Positions 51,986-60,797 of a DNA stretch of 64,000 nt are shown here, one piece after another. This DNA comes from an uncultured Saprospiraceae bacterium (lineage in GTDB: Bacteria > Bacteroidota > Bacteroidia > Chitinophagales > Saprospiraceae). Both the position numbers and the translations under genes were made by a program. The first letter of the stretch is position 1. The number at the start of each line of letters is the position of its first letter. Location: assembly GCA_937921595.1 (NCBI GenBank), contig CAKZTD010000128.1, forward strand, positions 1-64,000, in the 5' to 3' direction. Below the pieces are notes generated by a model. The model was not told the origin of the DNA and searched no databases. It saw only the letters and a list, made by a program, of their open reading frames with translations.

Positions 51986-52037
51986 GATTATATGGTCATG
52001 AGGTTATGTAGTCAGATAACTGTATGGCCATATAACC
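51986..52037. repeat. Imperfect hairpin of TTATATGG/GGTTATGT words
   Basis: The arms 51986-52009 and 52014-52037 are inverted near-copies (TTATATGGTCAT against ATGGCCATATAA, and GTTATGT against AGATAAC). It sits just upstream of the dynamin-like gene start (minus strand) and downstream of WbqC. Confidence 0.45.
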
Positions 52038-52164
52038 AACATAACTATATTATTTCAAGTATAAATGTATTGTTTTGATTTGAAAGAAAGGAGGATTGTG
52101 GGGATATTTTACTGCTTGCTTGTTTTTTTGCATTTAGGAGGGGATTCACTCATTTTCTACAAGA

Positions 52165-52791
52165 TCAAGAATTAAGATAAAAATAGCTCTCTGGGCCAAG
52201 ACAAAAAAGTAAATCCAGAATACTAAGATTTGGAATGAATCCATTTTTTGCTTCGAAAACCTGAGGGTATTTTTTGTCTTTTAAATCAGATTCCAGAAAG
52301 TTTTTAGGAGAGATTTGATTTCTAAAATCAAGGACAGTTGGCTCAGGTGTCTTAGTATAAGATGTTGTTTTGTTAAGCTCAAAAGAAAGCTGTAGTAATG
52401 CTTTGAACGTTTCAATAATTTCGAAATTCATTTCAAAGAGATAAGTCCATTTCTTTTCAAAAATTGGTTTTAAATCATCTTGATAAAATTCAAAGAACGG
52501 AGATTTTCCGTATGCAGTTTGGATACTATGCCAATGTATTTTTTGCCAATTATCGATGTAAGCTATTTTGACTTCCAGAATCGGTGCCTTGTTATTTTTG
52601 CCTTTAATTAAAGGAACAGAAAGCCTCTGAATACCATTAGGTCCGGCGATTTGACATCTGTTTCGATAAGCACCTTTTTGATAATGTTCCTGAGCTTCTA
52701 AAATGACAACAGGGTAGGAGTTCGCTTCTTTGAAGAATTGAATAGGCGGAAAGTATTGTGTCTCTATTAGAAAACTGCTTGATGTTGACAT
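52165..52791 (-). CDS. WbqC family protein
   Basis: A 208-residue protein of the WbqC family. The opening ETQYFPPIQFFKEAN, the central RNRCQIAGPNGIQRLSVPL, and WQKIHWHSIQTAYGKSPFFEFY are the defining blocks. WbqC-like proteins occur in polysaccharide loci and some act in sugar amine or amino-sugar chemistry; exact activity is unsettled. I take the ATG at 52791, since the GTG two codons upstream lies in the -7 box (52797-52804), only 5 bases from the ATG. The word ATTCACTCATTT (52144-52155) follows the stop codon. Confidence 0.82.
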   Translation of the reverse strand: MSTSSSFLIETQYFPPIQFFKEANSYPVVILEAQEHYQKGAYRNRCQIAGPNGIQRLSVPLIKGKNNKAPILEVKIAYIDNWQKIHWHSIQTAYGKSPFFEFYQDDLKPIFEKKWTYLFEMNFEIIETFKALLQLSFELNKTTSYTKTPEPTVLDFRNQISPKNFLESDLKDKKYPQVFEAKNGFIPNLSILDLLFCLGPESYFYLNS

Positions 52792-52796
52792 GGGCA

Positions 52797-52804
52797 CAAA
52801 TATA
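52797..52804 (-). promoter_or_regulatory. -7 box TATATTTG five bases before an ATG
   Basis: On the minus strand this reads TATATTTG, TGCCC, ATG. The spacing predicts a leaderless or nearly leaderless WbqC message. Confidence 0.5.
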
Positions 52805-53049
52805 GGAAATTGGAATTAGGAATTCTGTTTTAGAATTTAAGATTGTTTGGATGGTTTTTTATTAAAAATCATTGTTCAATAAGCTGAAGCTATGTCTTTT
52901 GGACACATTAAAAATACTTGCTATGGCTCAGTTCTTGATTTAGGCCTAGGAGTAAATATAATTTACCATTTTTTCCCTCCCATAATTTATCAACCTAATT
53001 TTTTTGGAGGATTGTAATAGATCCCAAAGACTTAAGAAACCTTCTTAAT

Positions 53050-53694
53050 ATGAAAATTTCTACCATTTTTTCAAAAGCGATAGCGCTTTTAAGTTTATTA
53101 ACGATTGTACAGATCTCAACAGTTTCAGCATCAGATTTTTCTGTGAAATTTGAAAGAGTCAAAGCCGATCAAGTCGGTGAGACAGTAGTCGTCCGTTGGG
53201 TTACGACCACTGAAATTAATAATGAATATTTTAAAGTTCAAAGATCAGTTAACGGTGGTTCTCTTTGGGAAGTGATCGGATCTGTAGAAAGTACTGGAAA
53301 TACTCCAGGCGGTGATTATTATAATTTTATAGATGAAAACCCAGTTGAGGGTTTGATTTATTATAGAATCCAACAAAATGATTTTGATGGAACCTATGAT
53401 TATAGCTTTAAAGCTACTGTAGAATTTACGATGTTTACTGATGATAATGATACGGAGGTTCAGGTTTATCCAAATCCTACAGAAGAAGGATTTACTATTG
53501 AAACAACAAGCTCTGGTTTCTCTGAAACAGTGAGTATAGAAATGATGGATATATCTGGTAAATTGATTGCTGTAAATACAGATGTAAATGATTCGCAGAT
53601 TGTGGTCCGACCAATTAATAAATTAACTGGATTGTATTTTTTGATGATTACCGATCGAAACAAGAAAATTGTAAAAAAAGTAAAATTTAAATAG
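53050..53694 (+). CDS. Small T9SS-exported protein
   Basis: A 214-residue protein with a signal peptide ending STVSA, a fibronectin-like beta domain (about 28-125: VVVRWVTTTEINNEYFKVQRS, NFIDENPVEGLIYYRI) and a T9SS type A sorting domain from about 138 (VQVYPNPTEEGFTIE) to KVKFK. The first domain is a type that often precedes the sorting signal in Bacteroidota secreted proteins. No catalytic part is present, so it is a minimal surface or extracellular protein of unknown role. A terminator hairpin follows. Confidence 0.78.
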   Translation: MKISTIFSKAIALLSLLTIVQISTVSASDFSVKFERVKADQVGETVVVRWVTTTEINNEYFKVQRSVNGGSLWEVIGSVESTGNTPGGDYYNFIDENPVEGLIYYRIQQNDFDGTYDYSFKATVEFTMFTDDNDTEVQVYPNPTEEGFTIETTSSGFSETVSIEMMDISGKLIAVNTDVNDSQIVVRPINKLTGLYFLMITDRNKKIVKKVKFK

Positions 53695-53734
53695 TTCACG
53701 TAAATATTTGCCTATATTTAGTGTTTATCTAATT

Positions 53735-53770
53735 GAATTCCTGACTGAATAAGTCGGGAATTCTTATTTT
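53735..53770 (+). terminator. Terminator after the small T9SS protein
   Basis: GAATTCCTGAC (53735-53745) pairs with GTCGGGAATTC (53753-53763) with one G-U pair; TTATTTT follows, ending 6 bases before the next ATG. Confidence 0.65.
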
Positions 53771-53775
53771 GGGCC

Positions 53776-55014
53776 ATGCCTACATCTTATCTGATAAACA
53801 GAACATTATTTCCGCCCCAAATTTCTACTCCACCTAATGCCAATCTCGGTATTATTGTCGTCATTCCATGTTATAATGAAAAGCATTTAGAGACCAGTCT
53901 TGAGTCTCTTTATTTAGCTGAAAATCCATCCTGTTCGGTAGAAGTAATTGTAGTGGTCAATGATGGAGAACAAACCAGTGATGCGATCAAAATGGCCAAC
54001 CTGAAAACTCATGGTAAGGCTTTGTTTTGGGCTGAAAAACATAATTCCAATAAAAAACAATTTCACATTATTTATCATGCTGACCTTCCTCATAAAAAAG
54101 CGGGTGTTGGTTTGGCTCGAAAGATCGGAATGGACGAAGCTGCTCTTAGGTTAGAAGCTGTTGATAATCCTTCCGGAATCATTCTTGGCTTCGATGCGGA
54201 TTCTCTTTGTGAAAAGAATTATTTTTTAGCGATTGAGGACCATTTTAAAAAACATCCTGAAATACAGGCGGCTAGTCTTTGGTATGAGCATCCATTGGGA
54301 GGCGGCGATTATGAAACTGATATTTATCAAGCGATCACTCAGTATGAGTTGCATCTTCGATACTTCACTTTGGCTAAACGTTTTGCAAATTATCCGCATG
54401 CTTTTGAGACGATTGGATCAAGTATGGCTGTTCGGGCAGATGCTTATCAGCAGCAAGGAGGAATGAATACGAGGAAGGCTGGAGAGGATTTTTATTTTTT
54501 AAATAAGTTTATGGTTCTGGGGAAATTAAATGAGTTAAATACGACCAAAGTTATTCCATCACCAAGAATCTCAGATCGGGTTCCATTTGGGACTGGAAAA
54601 GCTGTTGGAGATTTGATTCAGGAGCAAAAAAACTTATTGACTTACGCTTATCAATCGTTTGTTGATTTTAAAAAGTTTAATGATTTGATTCCTGATATTT
54701 ATGACAATGAAGGATTTGATTGGAAGAAGATACCAGCTTCAGTGAGTGCCTTTTTAGAATCAGTCGATGCGGAAAGTAAAATCTCTGAGATTCGGAAAAA
54801 CACCACTGATTATGCTTCTTTTGAAAAACGGTTTTATCGATGGTTTGATCCTTTTATGGTGATGAAGTTTGTTCATTTTTGCCGAGATCATTTTTATGAA
54901 AATATTTCGGTTGGAGAAGCTGGACGATGGATAATGAAAGAGTATTTTAAAAATGAAAAAGAAGATCTTGAGGAGAAGGAATTGCTGATTGAAACTCGGA
55001 AAATATGGCGCTAA
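53776..55014 (+). CDS. GT2 family glycosyltransferase
   Basis: A 412-residue GT-A glycosyltransferase without membrane helices. IIVVIPCYNEKHLETSL and VVVNDGEQTSD form the nucleotide site; GIILGFDADSLCEKNYF has the DxD metal ligands; ETIGSSMAVRADAYQQQGGMNTRKAGEDFYFLNK carries the acidic ED general base. It differs from the shorter GT2 enzymes in this window by a long C-terminal helical part. The stop codon lies in the left arm of a bidirectional terminator. Substrate unknown. Confidence 0.8.
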   Translation: MPTSYLINRTLFPPQISTPPNANLGIIVVIPCYNEKHLETSLESLYLAENPSCSVEVIVVVNDGEQTSDAIKMANLKTHGKALFWAEKHNSNKKQFHIIYHADLPHKKAGVGLARKIGMDEAALRLEAVDNPSGIILGFDADSLCEKNYFLAIEDHFKKHPEIQAASLWYEHPLGGGDYETDIYQAITQYELHLRYFTLAKRFANYPHAFETIGSSMAVRADAYQQQGGMNTRKAGEDFYFLNKFMVLGKLNELNTTKVIPSPRISDRVPFGTGKAVGDLIQEQKNLLTYAYQSFVDFKKFNDLIPDIYDNEGFDWKKIPASVSAFLESVDAESKISEIRKNTTDYASFEKRFYRWFDPFMVMKFVHFCRDHFYENISVGEAGRWIMKEYFKNEKEDLEEKELLIETRKIWR

Positions 55015-55051
55015 GTTTTGCTTAGGTGAAAGTATCATCTAAGCAAAACTT
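55013..55051. terminator. Bidirectional terminator between convergent genes
   Basis: AAGTTTTGCTTAG (55013-55025) and CTAAGCAAAACTT (55039-55051) pair perfectly over 13 bp; the GT2 stop codon overlaps the left arm. Confidence 0.8.
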
Positions 55052-55071
55052 TGGCCGATTGAAGCGTGGTG

Positions 55072-56205
55072 TTACTTTGATAAAACCCTTATGGTTCGAG
55101 TCGTATATTCCGTTTTTGTCTGGACAAAATACATGCCTTTTGGCCAATCAATATTATTGATTTGAAAAGCCTTGGAATTTAAATTATTATTGCTGTAAAT
55201 TGTTCTACCTAAGGCATTTAAAACGCGGATAGATTTTATGTTTTCTACGCTAGAGTAGAGGGTGAAGTTATCCTGGAATGGATTAGGAAACACGGTCATT
55301 TTTTGTTTACTGATTACAGGCTCATTGCTACTGACCGTCATGTCCAAAGGATACTGATCATTGAAAAAATTCCAAATTTCTACGCTAGCATTTATATCAT
55401 AATTGGTTATCCCAACCGCAATTGGCGCTCCTGGCCAAGTATGCTGTCCACCGATGATTTTATAAAAAGCAATCATTACATTATCATCACAATCTCGGTA
55501 TTGAATTAATTGAGCAGTAGAAAAATCTGTGGTCGAAATATCTTCAACAAAGATGGTATCCGATACTGGAGTACAGCCGTTTAATTCTATCCAATTTTCT
55601 AATAATTCCTCAATAGGAATACTTACTCCTGGCGAGCCATTATAATTGACAACATTATCTGCGGTACCATGAATTTGCATGACCGGGATTGGATTTGCTG
55701 GAATACAATTATTTGCTTCAGAAGCAACCATACTTCCTGTTACAGACGCGATTTTTGCAATCCTGTCATTGAGTTCGCAAGCTAGTTTGTAACTGAAAAA
55801 TCCACCGTTAGACATACCGCAAGAATATACTCGATCGAGATTAATTCCGTATTCAGCATGAAGGCTATCAATCAAGGCATTGGTGAATCCGACATCATCT
55901 TCATTCGATCCAAAAGCCCAGCCAACATTCCATGCATTATCAACTCCTTCTGGATATACGACAAAGAATTTAGCAGTATCGGCGACTAAATTCATAGCAC
56001 TATAACCTTCTTGTTGCTCAGCAAAGGAAGTAAATCCATGGAAATTTAGAACCAGTGGAAGTGATTCTCCTGGAGTGTAGTCAGAAGGAATAAATAAGCG
56101 ATAAGACCGTTCTACATTATCCCAAGTGAAACCTCCGGTGATGGTTTGTGCAGAGAGGAAGTTTGTTATTAAAAAGAATATAAATATTGTGTAGATTTTT
56201 TTCAT
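55072..56205 (-). CDS. T9SS-exported PHB-depolymerase/feruloyl esterase-like hydrolase (CE1 type)
   Basis: A 377-residue secreted esterase. The signal peptide ends FLSAQ; the alpha/beta hydrolase domain (about 22-285) resembles LpqC/PHB depolymerase: LPLVLNFHGFTS (oxyanion), nucleophile S132 in GMSNGG, acid D183 in HGTADNVV and H255 in GGQHTWPG. CE1-like enzymes of this kind cleave feruloyl or acetyl esters or polyester. The C-terminal 80 residues (TVFPNPFQDNFTLYS ... IRVLSK) are a T9SS type A sorting domain, so the enzyme acts outside the cell or on its surface. The triad is complete, in contrast to the T9SS hydrolase-like protein at 45-47 kb. Confidence 0.88.
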   Translation of the reverse strand: MKKIYTIFIFFLITNFLSAQTITGGFTWDNVERSYRLFIPSDYTPGESLPLVLNFHGFTSFAEQQEGYSAMNLVADTAKFFVVYPEGVDNAWNVGWAFGSNEDDVGFTNALIDSLHAEYGINLDRVYSCGMSNGGFFSYKLACELNDRIAKIASVTGSMVASEANNCIPANPIPVMQIHGTADNVVNYNGSPGVSIPIEELLENWIELNGCTPVSDTIFVEDISTTDFSTAQLIQYRDCDDNVMIAFYKIIGGQHTWPGAPIAVGITNYDINASVEIWNFFNDQYPLDMTVSSNEPVISKQKMTVFPNPFQDNFTLYSSVENIKSIRVLNALGRTIYSNNNLNSKAFQINNIDWPKGMYFVQTKTEYTTRTIRVLSK

Positions 56206-56229
56206 AATAATGAGTGTGTTGTTGAAGGT

Positions 56230-56308
56230 AAGTTAATAGAGGAACAGAAGAACAATGGAATAAAGGAATAAGAAAGCAGCGTACCATTGCTTGTTGACTT
56301 ATTAACTT
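56230..56308. repeat. Imperfect inverted repeat with AAGTTAATA ends
   Basis: The left arm (56230-56258) and right arm (56284-56308) are inverted near-copies beginning AAGTTAATA and ending CAATGG. It sits in the gap between miaE and the esterase gene, both on the minus strand, and just 5 bases after the miaE stop, so it is a plausible miaE terminator. Confidence 0.45.
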
Positions 56309-56312
56309 TTGT

Positions 56313-56897
56313 TTAGTGTAATGCCGCTCTGATTTCTAATGAATTGATCGCTTCAGCTTCTCGTTCTATCCACCAGTTTAATCGATCGTAAACTGTTTTC
56401 TCATCAAAATAATTAAGTGCCATTTTGGTGTAAACATGTCCATGCTTAGCTTCCGAAACCCAAAGTGTTTTATAAAAACGAGCTAGTTCAGGATCTGTCT
56501 GTGCATCAGCAATAAGTTTGAATCTTTCAGCTCCTCGAGTTTCAACAATCGAAGCGATCAAAAGACGATCAAGGAATCTTTCTGTTCTACCAGAATGACA
56601 TTGTTTGATTAATATTTTTAGATAAGGATCTTCTCCAATAGAATGAACCATTGGAACACCTTTGGCTACCATTAATTGATAAACCTGTTGGAAGTGTTCC
56701 AGTTCTTCAATCCCGATTTCGATTAATTCAGGAATGATTTCTGTACGGTCTGGATATTTAGCAACCATGCTCATGGCAACAGCGGAAGCTTTTCGTTCAC
56801 AGTCTAAATGATCTTGTAAAAAGGCATCAAAATCTGCCATCACTGCGGCGATCCATTCGGGTTTACTAGGGCAGGCTATGTCAACGTTTAATTTCAT
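56313..56897 (-). CDS. miaE: tRNA-(ms2io6A37) hydroxylase
   Basis: A 194-residue diiron protein of the MiaE family, which hydroxylates the isopentenyl chain of ms2i6A at position 37 of tRNAs. Iron ligands of the four-helix bundle are seen: DCERKASA (E34), EELEHFQQ (E64/E67, H68), VETRGAERF (E119) and SEAKHGHVY (E149, H152). It is cytosolic and stands alone in a minus-strand run. Length is typical. Confidence 0.9.
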   Translation of the reverse strand: MKLNVDIACPSKPEWIAAVMADFDAFLQDHLDCERKASAVAMSMVAKYPDRTEIIPELIEIGIEELEHFQQVYQLMVAKGVPMVHSIGEDPYLKILIKQCHSGRTERFLDRLLIASIVETRGAERFKLIADAQTDPELARFYKTLWVSEAKHGHVYTKMALNYFDEKTVYDRLNWWIEREAEAINSLEIRAALH

Positions 56898-56931
56898 GTA
56901 TAAAAAGGCTAAATAAATAATTGAATAAATT

Positions 56932-56971
56932 AAAAATGAGTAAATAGGAGATTTCCAATTTACTCATTTTT
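56932..56971 (-). terminator. Perfect 14-bp hairpin of the TGAGTAAAT type
   Basis: AAAAATGAGTAAAT (56932-56945) and ATTTACTCATTTTT (56958-56971) form a perfect stem with a 12-base loop; on the minus strand it ends in TTTTT, directly after the DUF6569 gene. Its stem word is a variant of TGAGTGAAT. Confidence 0.7.
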
Positions 56972-56989
56972 ATATTTTGAAAAAGGAGT

Positions 56990-58045
56990 TTACAAATCAG
57001 TAAAGTGAATTAGTTTTCCTTTATAGTAATAATTTGATTGATCTGTTTCTTTTTTATCAATTGCTCGATTGAATTTTTTAAGCAATTTATCTCCGTAATG
57101 TTTTACACTTTCTTCGCTCATGATTACTTTCTTGCCAGAAGACATGGCTTCTGTGATGTAAGAATGAATGAGCACTTCATATTGTTTTTTAAAGAGATTC
57201 GGATGAGTGAAAATATCAGTTCCTAATACTTTTGTTCCACTGACTGCAACCATACCAATCACATCATCTCGATGGTCTAATTTTTCTGTAAAGAACTGAA
57301 CATACTCGTTTCTTTCATTGGTGAAAGTTTTAGAATTTTCGAGATTGGCATAAGTACCAGTCGTTGATTCAGCATTATTTAATGCAGTCAAATCTCCAAC
57401 TTTATTCCAAACCGCTTGCTGATTATTTGTTTCCTTCATCGTTTTTCTAAGATCATTAGAAGCGACATTATAGTATCCAGTAAAAGCAAAGATTTTTTTG
57501 TTTTGTTCAGCAATGTGATCATCAGTTACAGCAAGATCATGTCGACCTTCTTCATCGCCTTCTTCTTTGTATTCCCAACGATGAGGTTCTACACAAAAAA
57601 CAGGAATATCAGTAATTGTTCTTGGAGGCAAAATCATATCAGAAGCAAGAACTCGATCTTGCATTCCTCCTTGTACTACATCACCGGCCATTAAGTAAAT
57701 GGTATCCTGAGATTTGTTTTGAACAGTCAGATTGTTAACTGCACCACTATCTTCAAAACGGCCAAAAGGTTTTTTTTCAGTAATCCTAAAACCTTTGATA
57801 TCGATGGCTTCTTTTAAGTTTTTAAGATTAGATGCGATGGTATAAGCTGCAATGAAATTAGCATCTGCAGTAATTGGGTAGATGGTTAAATTGTCAAAGC
57901 TTAATTCAGCATTTTCTGATGTTTCGACCTGAATATTTTCAGTTTTCTGGTTATCAGTAGTATCTGAAGTATTGTCATTTAGACCAGTAGGCTCGTTATT
58001 ACAAGCAAAAAGAAGGATTAATAAAAAGAAAGGTAATTTTTTCAT
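56990..58045 (-). CDS. DUF6569 (ARPP-1-type) lipoprotein
   Basis: A 351-residue lipoprotein with signal peptide ending LFACNNEP (Cys 15) and a Thr/Asn/Glu-rich linker. The remainder matches the DUF6569/ARPP-1 family: NLTIYPITA, then LTVQNKSQDTIYLMAGDVVQGGMQDRVL, which is the hallmark, followed by FCVEPHRWEYKEEG. The family was noticed by its association with ADP-ribosylglycohydrolase/phosphatase genes, but its biochemical role is unknown to me. Here it is a separate gene between miaE and a T9SS protein, exposed to the periplasm or surface through its lipid anchor. Confidence 0.8.
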   Translation of the reverse strand: MKKLPFFLLILLFACNNEPTGLNDNTSDTTDNQKTENIQVETSENAELSFDNLTIYPITADANFIAAYTIASNLKNLKEAIDIKGFRITEKKPFGRFEDSGAVNNLTVQNKSQDTIYLMAGDVVQGGMQDRVLASDMILPPRTITDIPVFCVEPHRWEYKEEGDEEGRHDLAVTDDHIAEQNKKIFAFTGYYNVASNDLRKTMKETNNQQAVWNKVGDLTALNNAESTTGTYANLENSKTFTNERNEYVQFFTEKLDHRDDVIGMVAVSGTKVLGTDIFTHPNLFKKQYEVLIHSYITEAMSSGKKVIMSEESVKHYGDKLLKKFNRAIDKKETDQSNYYYKGKLIHFTDL

Positions 58046-58122
58046 AACAGATAAATTTTGCTTTTATTTTAATGCAAGTTAGTGTTTTTAGGGCTAAGTG
58101 ACAAATATCGGCTTCTGCACAT

Positions 58123-58139
58123 TTGATGCACTGCATCAA
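58123..58139. promoter_or_regulatory. Perfect 17-base palindrome, possible operator
   Basis: TTGATGCA, one C, TGCATCAA: a perfect palindrome centred on one base between the divergent DUF6569 and lysyl-oxidase-like genes, the geometry of a dimeric repressor site. Confidence 0.35.
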
Positions 58140-58290
58140 GCTAGACCAATGCTCGATTTGACAGGGGTGAGGAGTGAGAGGTGAGTAGTGAGGTTCCTTG
58201 GTTCGTAAACTTACTCGTAATAACACTTTGGTTATATACTGATGAAGGGTGAGAAGAATTTGTTTAGTAGTGGTCAAAGGTTGAGAAACA

Positions 58291-58321
58291 TATTAGAAAT
58301 ATAAATGATTTTTTATCTTTG
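58291..58321 (+). promoter_or_regulatory. Bacteroidota promoter TTG-N20-TATCTTTG
   Basis: TTG (58291-58293) and TATCTTTG (58314-58321) with a 20-base spacer, 68 bases before the start of the T9SS lysyl-oxidase-like gene. This is the best-formed main-sigma promoter in the window. Confidence 0.6.
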
Positions 58322-58389
58322 ATAGACTTATAAAATTAATTCCATTCAGGTTTTATAAGTTTTTTGATCAGACAACAAAATATAAAACA

Positions 58390-60774
58390 ATGCGAAAAAC
58401 AATTTACACCCTCCTTTTCTTTTCATTTTTTATAAATATTAATCAACTCTTGGCTTGTGATCCTGATGAAGCCACTGTTATTGTAAATATTCATACAGAT
58501 AACTGGGGTTACGAAACGGCTTGGAGATTGGTTGATGCTGATGGAACTGTTTTTCACGAGGTAGATTTTAATACTTATGCGGATAATGAATATTATGAAA
58601 CCGAAGTTTGTGTTCCTGCGGATGCATGTGTGACTTTTATCATTGAAGATTCCTATGGTGACGGAATATTTCATGATGATGCTTTTGCAGTAACTGTTGA
58701 TGGAATAGATGTAGGATCAGGTACAGTGTCCGGTAATGGAACTAGTATGAATTTTAATTGTCCTCCGGGAAGTACTTGTAGTTCTGCTATTGAAATTACC
58801 GAAGGAGATTATGTGACTGAATATGAAAATGCCTGGTATGTTTTTACACCAGACTCCGTCGGGATTTATTTGATTTCCACTTGCGATAACAATACATGTG
58901 ATACGAAGATCTGGGTATATGATGATTGTACTGGTAGCTTTGATGATTCAAACGAAGGGACTATTTTTTATAATGATAACAATCCAAGCTGTGATGATCT
59001 AGCAGTAGTTGAAGGATATTTTGCAGCGGGTACTCCTTATATTATTAGAATTGGAGATGCTGATGATAATTGTGTTGGAACACCGATAAATTTTAGTTTA
59101 AATTATCTAGGGCCAATTGCTGGCTGTACTGATCCTGCATCTTGTAATTATAATCCACTGGCTTCTATCGAAGATGGTTCTTGTTTACCGATGGGAGATC
59201 CGGATTGTCCGAATGCACCGGATTTGGTTTTGCGTCAAGATGTATTGGAAACTTCTATTTATCTAACGACATTAAATGCAACAGACGAATGCCTAATCGA
59301 AGAAGGTTGTCTTCAAGGATTCGGAATGAGAGATATTATTCGTTTTACAACACATATTGAAAACAATGGAGAAGCAGATTATTTGATCGGCGAACCAACG
59401 GAAAATCCTGAGCAGTTTACTTACGATAATTGTCATGATCATTATCACTATGATGGTTATGCAGAGTATGTTTTATATAACTCGGATGGATTGGCTTTAC
59501 CGATTGGTTTTAAGAATGGATTTTGTGTTTTAGATTTAGTTTGTGATAATGGTGGAACTGCTCAATACGGTTGTAGTTATATGGGAATCACTGCGGGTTG
59601 TGGTGATATCTACGGTTCAGGATTGGATTGTCAGTGGATTGATGTAACGGATGTGGAAGATGGGTTTTATACTTTTGTAACAAGAGTGAATTGGGACAAT
59701 GCACCAGATGCATTGGGCCGAGTAGAAACAGATACTTTGAACAACTGGGCACAGGTTTGTATTTCACTGGATCGATCTAGTGGTGAGTTGGTTTTTGAAT
59801 TGGTAGAAGATTGTCCAGACTTTGTGGATTGTGCAGGGGAACCTTTTGGAGATGCACAACCTGATTGTAATGGTGTTTGTAATGGAGGAACATTGATGGG
59901 AGATCTTGATGTAAATGCGGTTCAGGAAATGATGGATGCTCAGCAATATGTAAATGATATCATCACGAATAGTATTGAAGCAACGAATTGTAATGACTTA
60001 AATGCGGATGGAGCAATTTCTGTTTATGATGCGGCTTTATTGGCTGGGTGTTTAAATTATGGAGCTGGTCATAATCACCCAGATGGTGGTGAACATGATC
60101 ATTGTGATTTTCCTACGGGAACACTAAATCCAAGTGATACAGTTGCTTTGAGTATTTTGGATTATAATCAGGATGAGCAGTATGTCGATATTGCTATTCA
60201 AAATCCTACGGCAAGCGTAGTGGCTTATCAGTTTGAAATGAGTGGTATTAATTTGATCTCTGCAGAGAATTTAGTTGATGCTTCGATTTATCCAATCAGT
60301 CCAAAAGTTAGCTTGACCGATGGAACGACAATCGGGATTTCTTATGATGATTCTTTGGTTATAAAACAGGCAGATCCTCAACCTTTGGTTCGCTTGTACT
60401 TTACAGGTTTTACGGATACATTAATTTGTATTTCAAATATCGTAGATATTATCAATCAAGATTATCATCAGACGGTGACTAGAATTGATGGTCCTTGTAT
60501 TGCATTTGTAGATGTTGATGAATTGTATTCGAATATTGACGTAAAGGTTGATCCTAATCCTTTTACAAGTCAAACGCGCCTTTCTTTTTTCAATACAGAA
60601 AATGAATCTTTCGAACTGCAATTGATGAATAGTACTGGCCAGGTAGTTCGTTCTTATTCTGATATTCGTAATAATGCGGTAGATATTAATCGTGGCGATC
60701 TTCCGGCTGGGGTTTATATTTATAGTTTGAAGAGTGAGTCGAAAGTAGGAACAGGGAAGGTAGTGGTGCAGTAA
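58390..60774 (+). CDS. T9SS-exported lysyl-oxidase-like protein with dockerin-like segment
   Basis: A 794-residue secreted protein. The signal peptide ends QLLA; N-terminal Cys-rich beta domains (about 22-275) include a TDPASCNYNPLASIEDGSC motif. Residues about 285-440 match the lysyl oxidase catalytic domain: copper histidines H349, H351 and H353 in CHDHYHYDGY, K375 in GFKNGFC and Y408 in DIYGSGLDCQWID, the two residues that form the LTQ cofactor in animal enzymes. Residues about 535-570 resemble a dockerin/EF-hand (DLNADGAISVYDAALLAGC), followed by a beta domain and a T9SS type A sorting domain (VDPNPFTSQTRLSFF to VVVQ). An active amine oxidase on the surface or in the medium is likely. Confidence 0.82.
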   Translation: MRKTIYTLLFFSFFININQLLACDPDEATVIVNIHTDNWGYETAWRLVDADGTVFHEVDFNTYADNEYYETEVCVPADACVTFIIEDSYGDGIFHDDAFAVTVDGIDVGSGTVSGNGTSMNFNCPPGSTCSSAIEITEGDYVTEYENAWYVFTPDSVGIYLISTCDNNTCDTKIWVYDDCTGSFDDSNEGTIFYNDNNPSCDDLAVVEGYFAAGTPYIIRIGDADDNCVGTPINFSLNYLGPIAGCTDPASCNYNPLASIEDGSCLPMGDPDCPNAPDLVLRQDVLETSIYLTTLNATDECLIEEGCLQGFGMRDIIRFTTHIENNGEADYLIGEPTENPEQFTYDNCHDHYHYDGYAEYVLYNSDGLALPIGFKNGFCVLDLVCDNGGTAQYGCSYMGITAGCGDIYGSGLDCQWIDVTDVEDGFYTFVTRVNWDNAPDALGRVETDTLNNWAQVCISLDRSSGELVFELVEDCPDFVDCAGEPFGDAQPDCNGVCNGGTLMGDLDVNAVQEMMDAQQYVNDIITNSIEATNCNDLNADGAISVYDAALLAGCLNYGAGHNHPDGGEHDHCDFPTGTLNPSDTVALSILDYNQDEQYVDIAIQNPTASVVAYQFEMSGINLISAENLVDASIYPISPKVSLTDGTTIGISYDDSLVIKQADPQPLVRLYFTGFTDTLICISNIVDIINQDYHQTVTRIDGPCIAFVDVDELYSNIDVKVDPNPFTSQTRLSFFNTENESFELQLMNSTGQVVRSYSDIRNNAVDINRGDLPAGVYIYSLKSESKVGTGKVVVQ

Positions 60775-60797
60775 ATAGAAGTTAACAATGTATTAAG

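Larger units (their letters stand above)
58046..58389. other. Divergent intergenic region
   Basis: Contains a 17-base palindrome (58123-58139), a GTGAGG/AGTGAGAGGTGAG word cluster (about 58163-58195) and the promoter at 58291-58321. No gene is supported. Confidence 0.5.

Noticed and set aside
58163..58195. GTGAGG/AGTGAG word cluster considered as a hairpin element
   Set aside because: The words are repeated but I could not find an opposing arm, so it was left out of the hairpin family.
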